Part shown: piece after piece, positions 17,629 to 27,419 of the stretch | How positions within the stretch are numbered: position 1 is the stretch's first letter | Layout: every line of letters begins with the position of its first letter | From: Litorihabitans aurantiacus | Lineage (GTDB): Bacteria; Actinomycetota; Actinomycetes; Actinomycetales; Beutenbergiaceae | Assembly: GCF_030161595.1 (NCBI RefSeq) | Contig: NZ_BSUM01000001.1 | Span: forward strand, 62,001-126,000 | Reading direction: 5' to 3' | Length of the DNA: 64,000 nucleotides | Translations under genes and position numbers: made by a program | Notes under the pieces: model-generated | Database searches by the model: none | The model's input: the letters and a program-made list of their open reading frames with translations, nothing else | Told to the model about the DNA's origin: nothing

Positions 17629-19107
17629 CTACCGAGCCTCGTCGGGCGAGGACGGGCCGTGGGCCTGCGGGGACGTGGAGGTTTCGCGAAGGTGGTGCTC
17701 ACGTCCGGCGGCGTCGTCGGCGACGGCGTCGGACCCGTCCTCCCCGTCGGCGTCGCGGGTCGGGTCCCACCCGGGCACGCGCACGAAGCGCGAGACCAGC
17801 GTGCCGATCATCAGCAGGGCCGCGGGGTAGATCGACAGGTAGACGCGGAAGGTGGTGGCCGGGTCCTCGCCCGGGTCGGCGCCGCTGCGGTAGCCGAAGA
17901 CCACCGTGAGGGAGGCGAGGGCGCCCGCGACGATGAGCCCGTTGAGCCGCCCGAGCACCCCGAAGGCCGACAGGAAGATGCCCTCGCGGTGCACGCCGTG
18001 GCGGCGCGCGTCGTCGTCGAGCACGCGCGCCATGATGAGGTCGTTCGTCGCCAGCACGCCGGAGTAGCCGACGGCGATGCACAGGCCCGCGAGCACGGCC
18101 GTCAGCAGCGAGTCGGCCAGGTAGATGGGCAGGAAGGCGACGGCGGCGATCGGCAGCGCCGTCTTCCACACCCGCTCGGCGCCGAACCGGCGCACGGCCC
18201 TGGCCCACAGGGCCAGCATCCCGATCGCGCCCACGACGACGGCGACCTGGAGGATCGTGGCGTCCACGCCGTCGCCCCCGAGGGTGTAGCGCACGTACAG
18301 CTGGAGGCCGTTGAGGACGATCGCGATCGCCGAGCCGTAGCAGGCGTTCACGACGCCGATCGTCCAGAAGTAGCGGTTCGTCACGATCTGCTTGATCGAG
18401 GTGAGGAACGCGGGCCGCTCCTCGCCGGAGATGCGCGGGTTCTCGCGCACCCCGAACGCCATGTAGAGGATGACGCCGACGCCGAGGATCGCGAAGATGA
18501 CCGCCAGGCGGGAGTAGCCGATCGTGGGGTCGTCGCAGGTGGCGGAGTCGACGGGGCAGCCCAGCACGTTCTGCGCCAGGATCGGCGTGAGGCCGAGCGC
18601 GAGGATCATCGCCACGAGCTGCGCGCCCTGGCGGATCCCGTTCGCGTTCGCGCGGACACGCTCGGCCGGGAAGAGCTCGGGCAGCAGGGCGCCGTAGTTG
18701 GCGTTGATCACCGAGTCGGCCATCTCGCTCAGGATCGCGAAGGTCGCGAACCAGATGACGAGCGCGGTGGCGGACGCGGCGACCGGACCGGGCACGGAGA
18801 ACAGGGCGATCGTTCCGCCCAGCAGCACCAGCGAGCCGACGACGAGGTACGGCTTGCGGCGGCCCCAGCGCGAGCGGGTGCGGTCGGAGAGGTAGCCGAA
18901 GACCGGGTTGTCGATCGCGTCGAGGATCCCGTAGACGGCGTAGACCGCCGCGTAGATCGCGGCGTCCATCCCGAGGAGGTCGACGTAGAAGTACAGCATC
19001 GAGCCCTTGATCAGGTTGATCGGGATCGAGGTGCCGAACATGCCGACGCCGTAGCGCAGCGGGGTGGTGCGGCGGGGTGGCGTGGAGGGGGTGGTGCTCG
19101 TGGTCAG
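17629..19107 (-). CDS. MFS sugar transporter (GPH family), possible CTG start
   Basis: About 492 residues. Twelve hydrophobic segments and the family hallmarks 'RYGVGMFGTSIPINLIKGSMLYFYVDLLGM', 'DAIDNPVFGYLSDRTRSRWGRRKPYL' and 'NANYGALLPELFPAERVRANANG' place it in the glycoside-pentoside-hexuronide cation symporter family. No ATG, GTG or TTG lies at the expected position. A CTG at 19107 sits 6 nt after a perfect GGAGG (19114-19118) and gives 'MTTSTTPSTPP', so I propose a CTG start or a base error there. It ends 9 nt before the start of the small conserved gene. Confidence 0.82.
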   Translation of the reverse strand: MTTSTTPSTPPRRTTPLRYGVGMFGTSIPINLIKGSMLYFYVDLLGMDAAIYAAVYAVYGILDAIDNPVFGYLSDRTRSRWGRRKPYLVVGSLVLLGGTIALFSVPGPVAASATALVIWFATFAILSEMADSVINANYGALLPELFPAERVRANANGIRQGAQLVAMILALGLTPILAQNVLGCPVDSATCDDPTIGYSRLAVIFAILGVGVILYMAFGVRENPRISGEERPAFLTSIKQIVTNRYFWTIGVVNACYGSAIAIVLNGLQLYVRYTLGGDGVDATILQVAVVVGAIGMLALWARAVRRFGAERVWKTALPIAAVAFLPIYLADSLLTAVLAGLCIAVGYSGVLATNDLIMARVLDDDARRHGVHREGIFLSAFGVLGRLNGLIVAGALASLTVVFGYRSGADPGEDPATTFRVYLSIYPAALLMIGTLVSRFVRVPGWDPTRDADGEDGSDAVADDAAGREHHLRETSTSPQAHGPSSPDEAR

Positions 19108-19168
19108 GAGAGTCCTCCGGGTGAGGGCGCGCTGGGGGTGGTGCGGCGGGCCGCGGGGGCCTCTGCGA

Positions 19169-20820
19169 TCAGCCGCTGGGCGTGTAGGTGATGCCGGTGT
19201 CGCGCTTCGCCGAACCCGACCAGAAATCGCTCGTGATCTCGAGGCGGAAGCGGTGGATGGTGTTCCGGTCGGCCGGCACCGGTGCCCTGTCGGTGGCGAT
19301 CCGGAACCTGCCGTCCGAGCCCGCCACGAGGTCACGGACACCGCCGTTCGTGACGAGAAGCGACTCGCCCAGTGCGTCGCAGTAACCCGCCGGGTTGACC
19401 TCGACATCGCTGCTGGCCCCGCTGATGCACTCGGCGCGGAACGTCACGGTCGTCGCGTCGGTTCCGGACAACCCGAAGGTCAGGACGCCGTCGATGAGCG
19501 CGACGTCGCGGAACCCAGGAACCACCTCGATCGTCCGCGTCTCGGGGAGGCGGTTCGCTGCGGTGGAGGTGACCGTGTAGGTGCCGGCGGTCGTGACGAG
19601 GTTCGCGGGCAGGGTGAGGGTGACGCCCTCGCCGAGCGGGACCGCTGCCGCACCGCACGCCCCGGGCAGGCTCGGGAACTCGCACCGGCCGTCCTCGGCC
19701 GGGCGGATCTCGGTGGTCACCTCCTGTCCCGGCCCCGCGATCGTCACGACGAGGTCGTCGAGCTGGCTGTCCTGGGCAGTCACCGAGAGCTCCAGGGCGT
19801 CCCCGGCACGGCCCTCCGCGGGCACGACGATCTCGTCGGCGCCGAACGAGGGGATGGGCGCCGGGATGACGGTGATCGTGCGCGTCGTCGGCAGCCGATT
19901 CGCCGCCGTCAGGCTCATCTCGTACACACCTGGCGCGAGGTCGGTCAATCTGATGGTGCCGGCGGTGCCGACCGGGATCAGTGCGACCTTGCAGTCGCGG
20001 AGCGTCGCCCCGAGGAGGCACTCGAGGCGAGGATCGACCGCGTCGTCGGGCAGCGGCAGGGTCGACGCGGGCGCCGTCGGGCCGTCGGCGGCCGCTGTCC
20101 TCGCCGTTGCGCGGTTGCTCGCGGCAGCGGCACCGTTTTCCGCCGGACCGGTGAGGGCGATGTCGAGGTCCTCGATGTCGGTACCCGTCGGCACCACCCT
20201 GACGGACTGCGGCTGTCCGGCGACGAACGTCTCGGGCAGCTCGATCTCCGAGTCCGCGAAGGGCGGCGGCTCGACGGGGGCGGTTTCGCCGTCGTCCGTG
20301 TCGTCCCCGCCGGGGTCCGCCGGAGGAGTGGTGGGTGCCTCCTCGGCACCCTGGTCGTCCTCCCTCGACGGAGCCGACGGCTCCTGCGTCGGTGCAGGCG
20401 GTGCAGGCGGTGCAGGCTCGGGCTCCGGCTCGACCGGCGGCTCGACCGTCGGGGGCGTCGCCGTCGGCAGGTCCGACGGCGTCAGCGGCGCGCTCGGCAC
20501 CGGGAGCGGCGCCCGCGCCGCCGCACGCCCACCCGGGTCGACGACGGCCGGTCCGGCCCGCCCCGCGGGGCCGCCCGGATCGGCGGGATCCGCCGTGGGG
20601 AGGTCGGTCGGCGCCGGTGTCGGCGCGGCCGGCGGCACAGGTGCGCCGCCGTCGTCGTCCACCGTGCTCTGGCCCGCCGACGCCGCACCCGCCTGCGCGT
20701 CGCCGTCGCCCGGGTCGCTCAGGGTGAACGCGGCGGTGATGGCCACGACCGCGACGGTCGCCACCGCGGCCGAACCCGCGACGAGCCCACCCTTCGCCGC
20801 GCCGTCGCCACCACGCCCCC
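19169..20820 (-). CDS. C-terminal, membrane and extracellular part of a membrane-tethered ECF sigma factor
   Basis: This frame has no start codon of its own near its upstream end and follows directly from the sigma factor gene when one base is added to the C5 run 20816-20820 (G on the coding strand). It then encodes: a membrane helix ('GGLVAGSAAVATVAVVAITAAFTLS'), a Pro/Asp/Glu-rich linker of about 180 residues, and about 300 residues of beta-rich repeats. Two repeats are obvious from 'YEMSLTAANRLPTTRTITVIP' and 'YTVTSTAANRLPETRTIEVVP', and paired Cys residues suggest extracellular disulphides. It is most simply read as the sensory half of the sigma protein. It could be a separate gene if the break is real, but that would leave it without a start. 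Confidence 0.65.
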
Positions 20821-21576
20821 GATCCCGAGGAACGCGAGGAAGCCGCCGGCGGTCAGTGCCGCGAGGGCGCCGGGCGCGAGCGCCGAGGCCGCCGCGCTCC
20901 GTGCGGTGAGCAGGAACGCGTACTGCGACTCGCAGTCCTCGCACGAGCGGCGGTGGTTGCGCACCACCACCTCGTGCTCCGACGACGTCGAGAGCGCCGT
21001 GTCGACCATGAGGGCGCGCACCGCGGCGCAGCGCTCGTCGTCCGTCGGGAGCACGTGCGAGCGGACGTAGCGGTCGCGGAACGCGCGCCGCGCGCGGTAG
21101 AGCATCGCCGAGCACGCGTTCGAGCTGATCCCGAGCTCGCCCGAGATCTCCGACAGCGACCGGCCCTCGATGTGGCTCTTGACCAGGATGCTCCGGGCGG
21201 ACGCGGGCATCGCGGCCAGCACCTGGCGCACGAGGATGCGCTGCTCGTGCCGCTCCGAGCGCGACTGCCCGGGCATCTCGTCCGGCTCGGGCAGCTCGGT
21301 CTCGCGCCCACGCTTGCGCAGCAGGTCGATGCACAGGTGGCGCACGGTCGAGTCGAAGTAGGACTCGTACCGCCGCGGCGCACCATCGCCGTCGGTCGGC
21401 ACCCGCAGCATGCGCACCAGCGCGTCCTGCACCACGTCCTCGACGTCCGCCTCCGCCAGCCGGAACGACCGCGCGATCGCGGTGCCACGACGGCGCAGCG
21501 TGCGGTACCGGTCCAGGTCGACCGCGGGTGCGGGCGCGCCGGAGGGCGGGCTCGACGGCGCGGGCGGCGTGGACAT
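20719..21576 (-). CDS. ECF sigma factor with zinc-binding C-terminal extension (frame lost at 20816)
   Basis: From ATG 21576. Sigma-2 region at about residues 25-60 ('ARSFRLAEADVEDVVQDALVRMLRVP') and sigma-4 helix-turn-helix at 127-170 ('ARSILVKSHIEGRSLSEISGELGISSNACSAMLYRARRAF'). After these comes an anti-sigma-like HxxxCxxC motif (His208, Cys212, Cys215) and a hydrophobic stretch (228-254). The last 30 residues of the annotated frame are out-of-frame; restoring one base continues into the membrane and extracellular region at 19169-20820, for a total of about 802 residues. It would therefore be held at the membrane and presumably released or activated by an external signal. Actinobacterial ECF groups with such C-terminal extensions are known (ECF52/ECF53 type). 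Confidence 0.82.
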   Translation of the reverse strand: MSTPPAPSSPPSGAPAPAVDLDRYRTLRRRGTAIARSFRLAEADVEDVVQDALVRMLRVPTDGDGAPRRYESYFDSTVRHLCIDLLRKRGRETELPEPDEMPGQSRSERHEQRILVRQVLAAMPASARSILVKSHIEGRSLSEISGELGISSNACSAMLYRARRAFRDRYVRSHVLPTDDERCAAVRALMVDTALSTSSEHEVVVRNHRRSCEDCESQYAFLLTARSAAASALAPGALAALTAGGFLAFLGIGGVVATARRRVGSSRVRPRWRPSRSWPSPPRSP

Positions 21577-21620
21577 GGGCTGCGGACTTCCTGGGCGGGA
21601 CCTGTGCGGTTGCGCGCAGT

Positions 21621-23816
21621 CTACGACGCGGTCGGCCCCCCGTCAGGGGCCTGGGCGGTCGCGGTGGACCCGCCGCTCAACCGCGTCCACAGGAACGTGT
21701 AGGCCAGCGCCTGCATGTGGGCGGCCTGCGCGTTCGTCGCCGCGCCACCGTGACCGCCCTCGATGTTCTCGTAGGAGGTCACGTCCTTGCCCGCGGCGAT
21801 CATCCGCGCGGCGAGCTTGCGCGCGTGGCCGGGGTGGACGCGGTCGTCCTTCGTCGAGGTCGTGAACAGCACCGGCGGGTAGGTGCGTCCGGCGTCGAAC
21901 AGGTGGTACGGCGAGAACGTCCGCAGCGCCGCGAGCTCCTCCGGGACCTCCGGATCGCCGTACTCCGCGACCCAGGACGCCCCCGCGAGCAGCAGGTGGT
22001 AGCGCTCCATGTCCAGGAGGGGGACCTGGACCACGACGGCGCCGAACAGCTCCGGGTACTGCGTCAGCATGTTGCCCGTCAGCAGACCGCCGTTCGACCC
22101 GCCCTGCACGCCGAGGCGCTCGTGGGAGGTGATGCCGCGGGCCACGAGGTCGCGCGCGACGGCGGCGAGGTCCTCGTACGCGCGGTGGCGCTCACCCTTC
22201 AGCGCCGCCTGGTGCCAGGCCGGTCCGTACTCGCCGCCGCCGCGGATGTTCGCGACGACGTAGACCCCGCCCCGGGCGAGCCACGCCCGGCCGAGGCCGC
22301 CCGAGTAGCCCGGCGTCAGCGAGATCTCGAAGCCGCCGTAGGCGTACAGGAGGGTCGGCGCGGTCCCGTCGAGGGCGAGGTCCGCGCGGCGGACCAGGAA
22401 GTACGGCACTCGCGTGCCGTCCTGCGACGTCGCGAAGTGCTGCTCGGCCACGAGGCCCTCGCTGTCGAAGAACGCCGGCGCCGCCTTGAGCGCCTCGGCC
22501 GAGACCTCGGCACCCTCGGCGTCGAGCTGCACGAGCGACAGGGTGGTCGGCGTGAGGTAGCCGGTCGCCGTCATCCACAGGGCGTCGCCCAGCTCGCCCT
22601 CGTCGTCGCCGTCGACGGCGGCCACGCCCACCGTGCCGATCGCGGGGGCGGCGGTGAAGGGGCGACGGCGCCACGCGGCACCCGGGACGGTCGCGTCCGC
22701 CGGGGGCGTGAGCACCTCGAGGCGGTTCTTCACGTCGTCGAGCACGTTGAGGACCAGGTGGTGGCGCGTCCAGGACAGTCCAGCCAGCGACGTCGACGGC
22801 GTGGGGGCCACCAGCGTCGTGAACTCGCGCGCCCCCGCGCGGAAGGCCTCGAAGTCGATCGCGAGCAGGGAACCCGCGGCGTGCACCGCGCCGCCGACCT
22901 CCCAGTCGTCGCGGAGCTCGACCATCAGCCACTCGCGGTGGACCCCCGCCTCGGCCGAGGCGGGGACGTCGACGAGCTCGAGCTCGCCGTCGGGCCGCAC
23001 GAGGTGCAGCTCGTCGGTGTAGAAGGTCGTGGCCCGCGAGACCCAGTCGCGCTCGAAACCGGGCGTGCGGTCGTGGTGCGCAGAGATGTAGAGGTCCGTG
23101 ACCTCGCCCTCGTAGACCAGCTCGGCCTGCTCCAGGCTCTGCCCGCGGCGCAGGCGGCGCGCGCGGCGCGGATACCCGGAGGAGGTCGGCTCGCCGTCGG
23201 CCGCGGACTGGGCGAACACGGTGTCGGCGTCGATCCAGCCGAGGCTGCCCTTGGACTCGGCGCGGAAGAACCCGCCGTCCTGCGGCGCGATGAACTGCTT
23301 GCTGGTGAGGTCGAACTCGCGCGTGACGTCGGCGTCGCTGCCGCCGTGCGAGAGGTCGACGAGCGCGCGGGTGAACGCGAGCGGACCGGTGCGCAGCACG
23401 CGCGCGCCGTGCCAGACCCAGTCCTCGCCCTCGGCCTCGTTGAGCGCGTCGACGTCGAGCAGCAGCTCCCACTCCGGGGTCTCGGTGCGGTAGCTCTCGA
23501 GCGTGGTGCGGCGCCAGAGGCCGCGCTCGTGCTCGGCGTCGACCCACACGTTGTAGAGGTGGTCGCCCGCGCGTCCGACGCCCGGGATCTTGTCGGTGGA
23601 GTCGAGGACCTCGAGGATCGCCGCCTTCGTCTGCGTGAACCGGCGGGTGCCCGTCAGCGCCCCCTCGGCGTGCGCGTTGCGCTCGCGGACCCACGCCAGC
23701 GCCTCCTCGCCCTCGACGTCCTCGAGCCAGAGGAACTCGTCGGGGGTGGGGGTGGGGTGCTCGGTGGTGGCGTGCTCGGTCGGCTGCGCGGCGGTGCCGG
23801 TGGCGTCACTCGTCAT
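21621..23816 (-). CDS. S9 family serine peptidase (prolyl oligopeptidase type)
   Basis: 731 residues from ATG 23816. N-terminal beta-propeller opens with 'FLWLEDVEGEEALAWVRERN'; the catalytic alpha/beta-hydrolase domain has the nucleophile in GGSNGG (about residue 573), Asp in 'TKDDRVHPGHA' and His in 'EGGHGG'. 'YGGFEISLTPGYSG' and 'ANIRGGGEYG' are typical of the S9A group. No signal peptide, so it is cytosolic and cleaves short peptides. Upstream lies the hairpin repeat at 23919. Confidence 0.94.
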   Translation of the reverse strand: MTSDATGTAAQPTEHATTEHPTPTPDEFLWLEDVEGEEALAWVRERNAHAEGALTGTRRFTQTKAAILEVLDSTDKIPGVGRAGDHLYNVWVDAEHERGLWRRTTLESYRTETPEWELLLDVDALNEAEGEDWVWHGARVLRTGPLAFTRALVDLSHGGSDADVTREFDLTSKQFIAPQDGGFFRAESKGSLGWIDADTVFAQSAADGEPTSSGYPRRARRLRRGQSLEQAELVYEGEVTDLYISAHHDRTPGFERDWVSRATTFYTDELHLVRPDGELELVDVPASAEAGVHREWLMVELRDDWEVGGAVHAAGSLLAIDFEAFRAGAREFTTLVAPTPSTSLAGLSWTRHHLVLNVLDDVKNRLEVLTPPADATVPGAAWRRRPFTAAPAIGTVGVAAVDGDDEGELGDALWMTATGYLTPTTLSLVQLDAEGAEVSAEALKAAPAFFDSEGLVAEQHFATSQDGTRVPYFLVRRADLALDGTAPTLLYAYGGFEISLTPGYSGGLGRAWLARGGVYVVANIRGGGEYGPAWHQAALKGERHRAYEDLAAVARDLVARGITSHERLGVQGGSNGGLLTGNMLTQYPELFGAVVVQVPLLDMERYHLLLAGASWVAEYGDPEVPEELAALRTFSPYHLFDAGRTYPPVLFTTSTKDDRVHPGHARKLAARMIAAGKDVTSYENIEGGHGGAATNAQAAHMQALAYTFLWTRLSGGSTATAQAPDGGPTAS

Positions 23817-23918
23817 GCCCCCGACCCTACGACCCGACCCGAGCGGCCTCGGAACAGCCGCTGGCGCCACCCGGCCCAGGAGCCACGCGCTCGCGCCGCC
23901 CTCGGGCATGGCGCCCGA

Positions 23919-23979
23919 CGCCGAGAACGCTCTCTGCTGCTCCTCGCAGCATCACGAGCAGCACAGAGCGTTCTCGGCG
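23919..23979. repeat. Dispersed hairpin element, copy 1
   Basis: Near-perfect inverted repeat: 15 bp (CGCCGAGAACGCTCT with its complement), one mismatch, then 8 bp, loop of 13 nt. Located between the GH65 stop and the S9 peptidase start, both on the minus strand. The same GAGAACGC...GCTGCTC...GAGCAGC...GCGTTCTC pattern recurs twice at 49.84-49.97 kb. Confidence 0.85.
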
Positions 23980-23993
23980 AGGCGCGGTGGTGG

Positions 23994-24013
23994 TGAGAAC
24001 GGCCGGTGCTGCG
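23994..24013. repeat. Half copy of the hairpin element
   Basis: Twenty bases starting GTGAGAACGG and ending GTGCTGC match the left arm of the copy at 49915-49934 with one difference. The right arm is missing. It lies 15 nt after hairpin copy 1. Confidence 0.6.
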
Positions 24014-24066
24014 GGGCAGGCGGCCTGGCCGCCGGGGCCGGCGCGGCCGGGTCGGCCCCGGCCCGG

Positions 24067-26564
24067 TCAGTCGCCGTTCGGGTGCGAGGGGACCGTCGCG
24101 GTGAGCAGCGAGCCGTCCTCGCGGAGCGAGCCCTCGATGTCGCGCACGCTGGGGCGTCCGGTGCGCTGCTCGATGCGCGTCACCGGCACTCGCGTCACAC
24201 CTCCGCGCCCGACGGCGACCTCCGCGCCCTGCACCACGAGCGTCAGCTCCGGCGCGTCGCCCGTCTCCAGCTCGAAGAGCATCTCCTCGGGCAGCACGGT
24301 GACCTTCACACGGCTCCCCCGAGCGTGAGCCGGTACGTCAGCGACTCCCAGTCCGCCGGGAGGCGGGGGTCGAACGTCCACGACCCGCGGTAGTCGCGCA
24401 TCCCGCCGAAACCGCTGACCAGCGCGTTCCACACCCCGCCGAGCGAGGCCACGTGGACCCCGGCGTCGGCGTTGCGGTGCAGGTCTGCGAGGTCCACGTA
24501 GACGGCGGAGGTGAAGTACCCCTCCGCGAGCTCGCCGTAGCCGACCTCGGCCGCGATGATCGACTGCACCACGGCCGAGAGCGTCGAGTCGCCGGTCGTC
24601 AGCGGGTCGTAGTACTCGAAGTTCGCGAGCTTCTCCTCCAGCGTGAACTCGTCGCCCTGCAGGAACAGCGCCAGCACGACGTCGGCCTGCTTCAGCACCT
24701 GGTGGCGGTAGATCACCAGCGGGTGGTAGTTCAGCAGCAGCGGCCGCTTGTCCGGCGGGGTGTTCGCGAGGTCCCAGATCTCCTTGGACAGGAAGTCGTC
24801 GTCCTGCGGGTGGATCCCGAGGTTGTCGTCGAACGGCACGTGCATGCCCTCGGCCACGCGCGACAGCTCGTCGATCTCCGCCTCGTCCAGCTCGAGGCGT
24901 GTCAGTACGCGGGCGTACGCCTCGCCGTCGCGCTCCTGCAGCGCCCGCAGGTGCCGGACGGCGGAGCGCAGGTTCGCGCGCGCCATCACGTTCGTGAACA
25001 GGTTGTCGTTCACGACGGCGGTGTACTCGTCCGGCCCCGTCACCCCGTGGATGTGGAACACCTCGCCGGCACCGGCCGTCTCGCGCCAGAACCCGAGGTC
25101 GGCCCAGAGCCGCGCCGTCTCGACCAGGATGTCGATCGCCTCGCGCCCGAGGAACGCGGTGTCGCCCGTGGCCGTGACGTACTGCGTCAGGGCGTGGGAG
25201 ATGTCGGCGTCGATGTGGTACTGCGCCGTGCCGGCCGCGTAGTAGGCCGAGGCCTCCTCGCCGTTGATGGTGCGCCACGGGTAGAGCGCCCCGTGCTGGT
25301 TCAGCTCCTTCGCGCGGGCGCGCGCGTGGTCGAGCATCGTGTGGCGGAACCGCAGCGCGTTGCGGGCGAAGGACGGTGAGGTGTACGTGAGGAACGGCAG
25401 CACGTAGATCTCGGTGTCCCAGAAGTAGTGCCCGTCGTAGCCCGAGCCCGTCACACCCTTCGCCGGGATGCCCGCACCCTCCGCGCGCGCCGACGCCTGG
25501 ATGAGCTGGAACAGGTTCCAGCGCACGGCCTGCTGCAGCGCCGCGTTGGCCTCGCCGCCGATCTCGACGTCGCTGCGCGCCCAGAAGTCGTCGAGCCACG
25601 CGCGCTGCTCCTGCAGGACCGGCTCGATGCCGGTGTCGCGCACGCGGTCCAGCGTGCGGCGGCAGCGGTCCACGAGCTCGACCGCGGGAACGCCGCGCGA
25701 GGTGTGGTAGCTGACGACCTTGGTGATGCGCGTCGTCGTGCCCCGCGTCCCGGAGATGCGGAAGACGTGCTTGGCGAGGTCGTCCTCGACCGAGGTGAGC
25801 TCCTCGTGGGCGTCCGTGGTCTCGATCGAGTGGTCGGCGGCGACGGCGAGCGTCATGCCCGACGTCGCGACGCGGTACCCGAGGACGGTGCGGCCGTCGC
25901 CCTCCCACGCCACCGAGGGCTGCAGCACGCGACCCGAGAGGTTCGCGGCCCGGCGCGGGTCGAACCCGGACCCCATGGCGGCGTCCTTGACGTGGTACTC
26001 GTCCTGCCCGTCCTGGCGGTTGAGGAGCTGGCAGGAGACGGCGATCGGGGCGTCGGCGTCGAGCAGCGTGATCTCGTAGTCCATGACCGCGAGGTGGCGC
26101 TCGGCGAGGCTCACCATGCGGCGGCTGCGCAGGTGCACGCGCTTGCCCGACGGCGTGCGCCAGACCAGCTCGCGCGTCAGCACCCCGCTGCGGAAGTCGA
26201 GCGAGCGCTCGTACTCCTCGAGGTCGGCGACGCTCAGCAGCAGCGGCTCGTCGTCGACGTACAGGCGCATGATCTTCGCGTCCGGCGCGTTGACGATGGT
26301 CTGGCCGACCTTCGCGAACCCGAACGCCTCCTCGGCGTGCCGGATCGGCCAGGTCTCGTGGAAGCCGTTGATGAAGGTGCCGTGCGCGTAGGAGTCGCGG
26401 CCCTCCTCGACGTTCCCGCGCAGTCCGAGGTAGCCGTTGCCCACCGAGAACAGCGTCTCCGTGGTGCCGAGGTCGGCGGCCTCGTAGCGCCGCTCGCGCA
26501 GCGCCCAGGGATCGACCGGGAACCGCGAGCGGTCGAGCGGGTCGCCCGTGACCGGACCCCTCAC
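24067..26564 (-). pseudogene. Glycoside hydrolase family 65 disaccharide phosphorylase (one frameshift near the C-terminus)
   Basis: GTG 26564. About 832 residues when one base is restored. Domains in family order: N-terminal beta-sandwich ('TLFSVGNGYLGLRGNVEEG'), (alpha/alpha)6 catalytic barrel with 'KGVTGSGYDGHYFWDTEIYVLPF' and the general acid Glu in 'TGPDEYTAVVNDN' (about residue 511), and the C-terminal GH65C sandwich. The long frame ends early at 24306 ('LTLGGAV'); adding one base to the C5 run 24316-24320 reads 'LTLGGSRVKVTVLPEEMLFELE' and continues to 24067, exactly the GH65C domain. The family phosphorolyses trehalose, kojibiose, maltose or nigerose to beta-glucose-1-phosphate. The GTGA overlap with a beta-phosphoglucomutase gene supports this. 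Confidence 0.88.
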
Positions 26565-27301
26565 GCGAGGGAGCCGCTCTGGACGAGGTCGCCGAGGTCG
26601 TCCACGACGGCGTCGGCACCATTCGCGATGAGGTCGTCCCGCCCCGCGCCGCGGTCGACGCCGAGCACGAGGCCGAAGTCGCCGGCACGGCCTGCGGCGA
26701 CGCCGGAGGTCGCGTCCTCCACGACGACCGCGCGGTCCGCGCTCACCCCGAGCTGCGCCGCGGCGTCGAGATAGGTGTCGGGCGCGGGCTTCCCGGCGAT
26801 GCCGCGCTCGGCCGCCACCTGTCCGTCGACGACCACCGCGAACCGGTCGATCAGCCCCGCGGCGGTCAGCACCGCGCGGGCGTTGCGGGAGGAGGACACG
26901 ACGGCGACGGCGACGGCATCGTCCCCCGTGCGCGCCGCGAGCGCGTCCAGGAAGGCGACGGAGCCGGGGTAGGGGGCCACGCCGTCGTCGTCGAGGACCG
27001 AGGTGAAGACGGCGTTCTTGCGGTTGCCGAGACCGCACACGGACTCGGTCTCGGGCGCGTCGGTCGGGTCACCCTCGGGCAGGACGATGCCGCGCGAGGC
27101 GAGGAGCGATCGGACGCCGTCGTAGCGCGGCTTCCCGTCGATGTGGTCGAAGTAGTCCTGGTCGGTGTACGGGGCGGCGCCCCGCTGGGCGAGGTAGGCC
27201 TCGAAGAGGCGGGCCCAGGCGAGCTGGTGGACCTCGGCGGTCGGCGTCAGCACGCCGTCGAGGTCGAACAGGACGGCGTCAAGCGGATCGAAACGGCTCA
27301 C
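26561..27301 (-). CDS. Beta-phosphoglucomutase family HAD hydrolase
   Basis: 246 residues from GTG 27301, with AAGGA just upstream. HAD motif I is DLDGV with the nucleophile Asp ('AVLFDLDGVLTPTAEVH'), motif II 'VSSSRNARAVL', motif III Lys in 'GIAGKPAPDTYLDAAAQLG', motif IV 'VVEDATSGVAAGRAG'. It should turn beta-glucose-1-phosphate, the product of the coupled GH65 phosphorylase, into glucose-6-phosphate. The frame is open to 27367, but the extra residues do not look conserved. Confidence 0.92.
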   Translation of the reverse strand: MSRFDPLDAVLFDLDGVLTPTAEVHQLAWARLFEAYLAQRGAAPYTDQDYFDHIDGKPRYDGVRSLLASRGIVLPEGDPTDAPETESVCGLGNRKNAVFTSVLDDDGVAPYPGSVAFLDALAARTGDDAVAVAVVSSSRNARAVLTAAGLIDRFAVVVDGQVAAERGIAGKPAPDTYLDAAAQLGVSADRAVVVEDATSGVAAGRAGDFGLVLGVDRGAGRDDLIANGADAVVDDLGDLVQSGSLA

Positions 27302-27419
27302 GGTTTCCTTCGAGGGCGTCGGATCGGGGCGTATCGAGCCTATCGGCGCGGCGGCCCGCCCGACCACGGGCGTGCCCCCTGTGCCAGAGTGGACGTGACG
27401 CGCTAGCGAAGGGAGCGTC

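Noticed and set aside
24067-24309. Separate 80-residue gene after GH65 starting at GTG 24309
   Set aside because: It overlaps the apparent GH65 stop by four bases, but its sequence is the GH65 C-terminal domain and becomes continuous when one base is restored.
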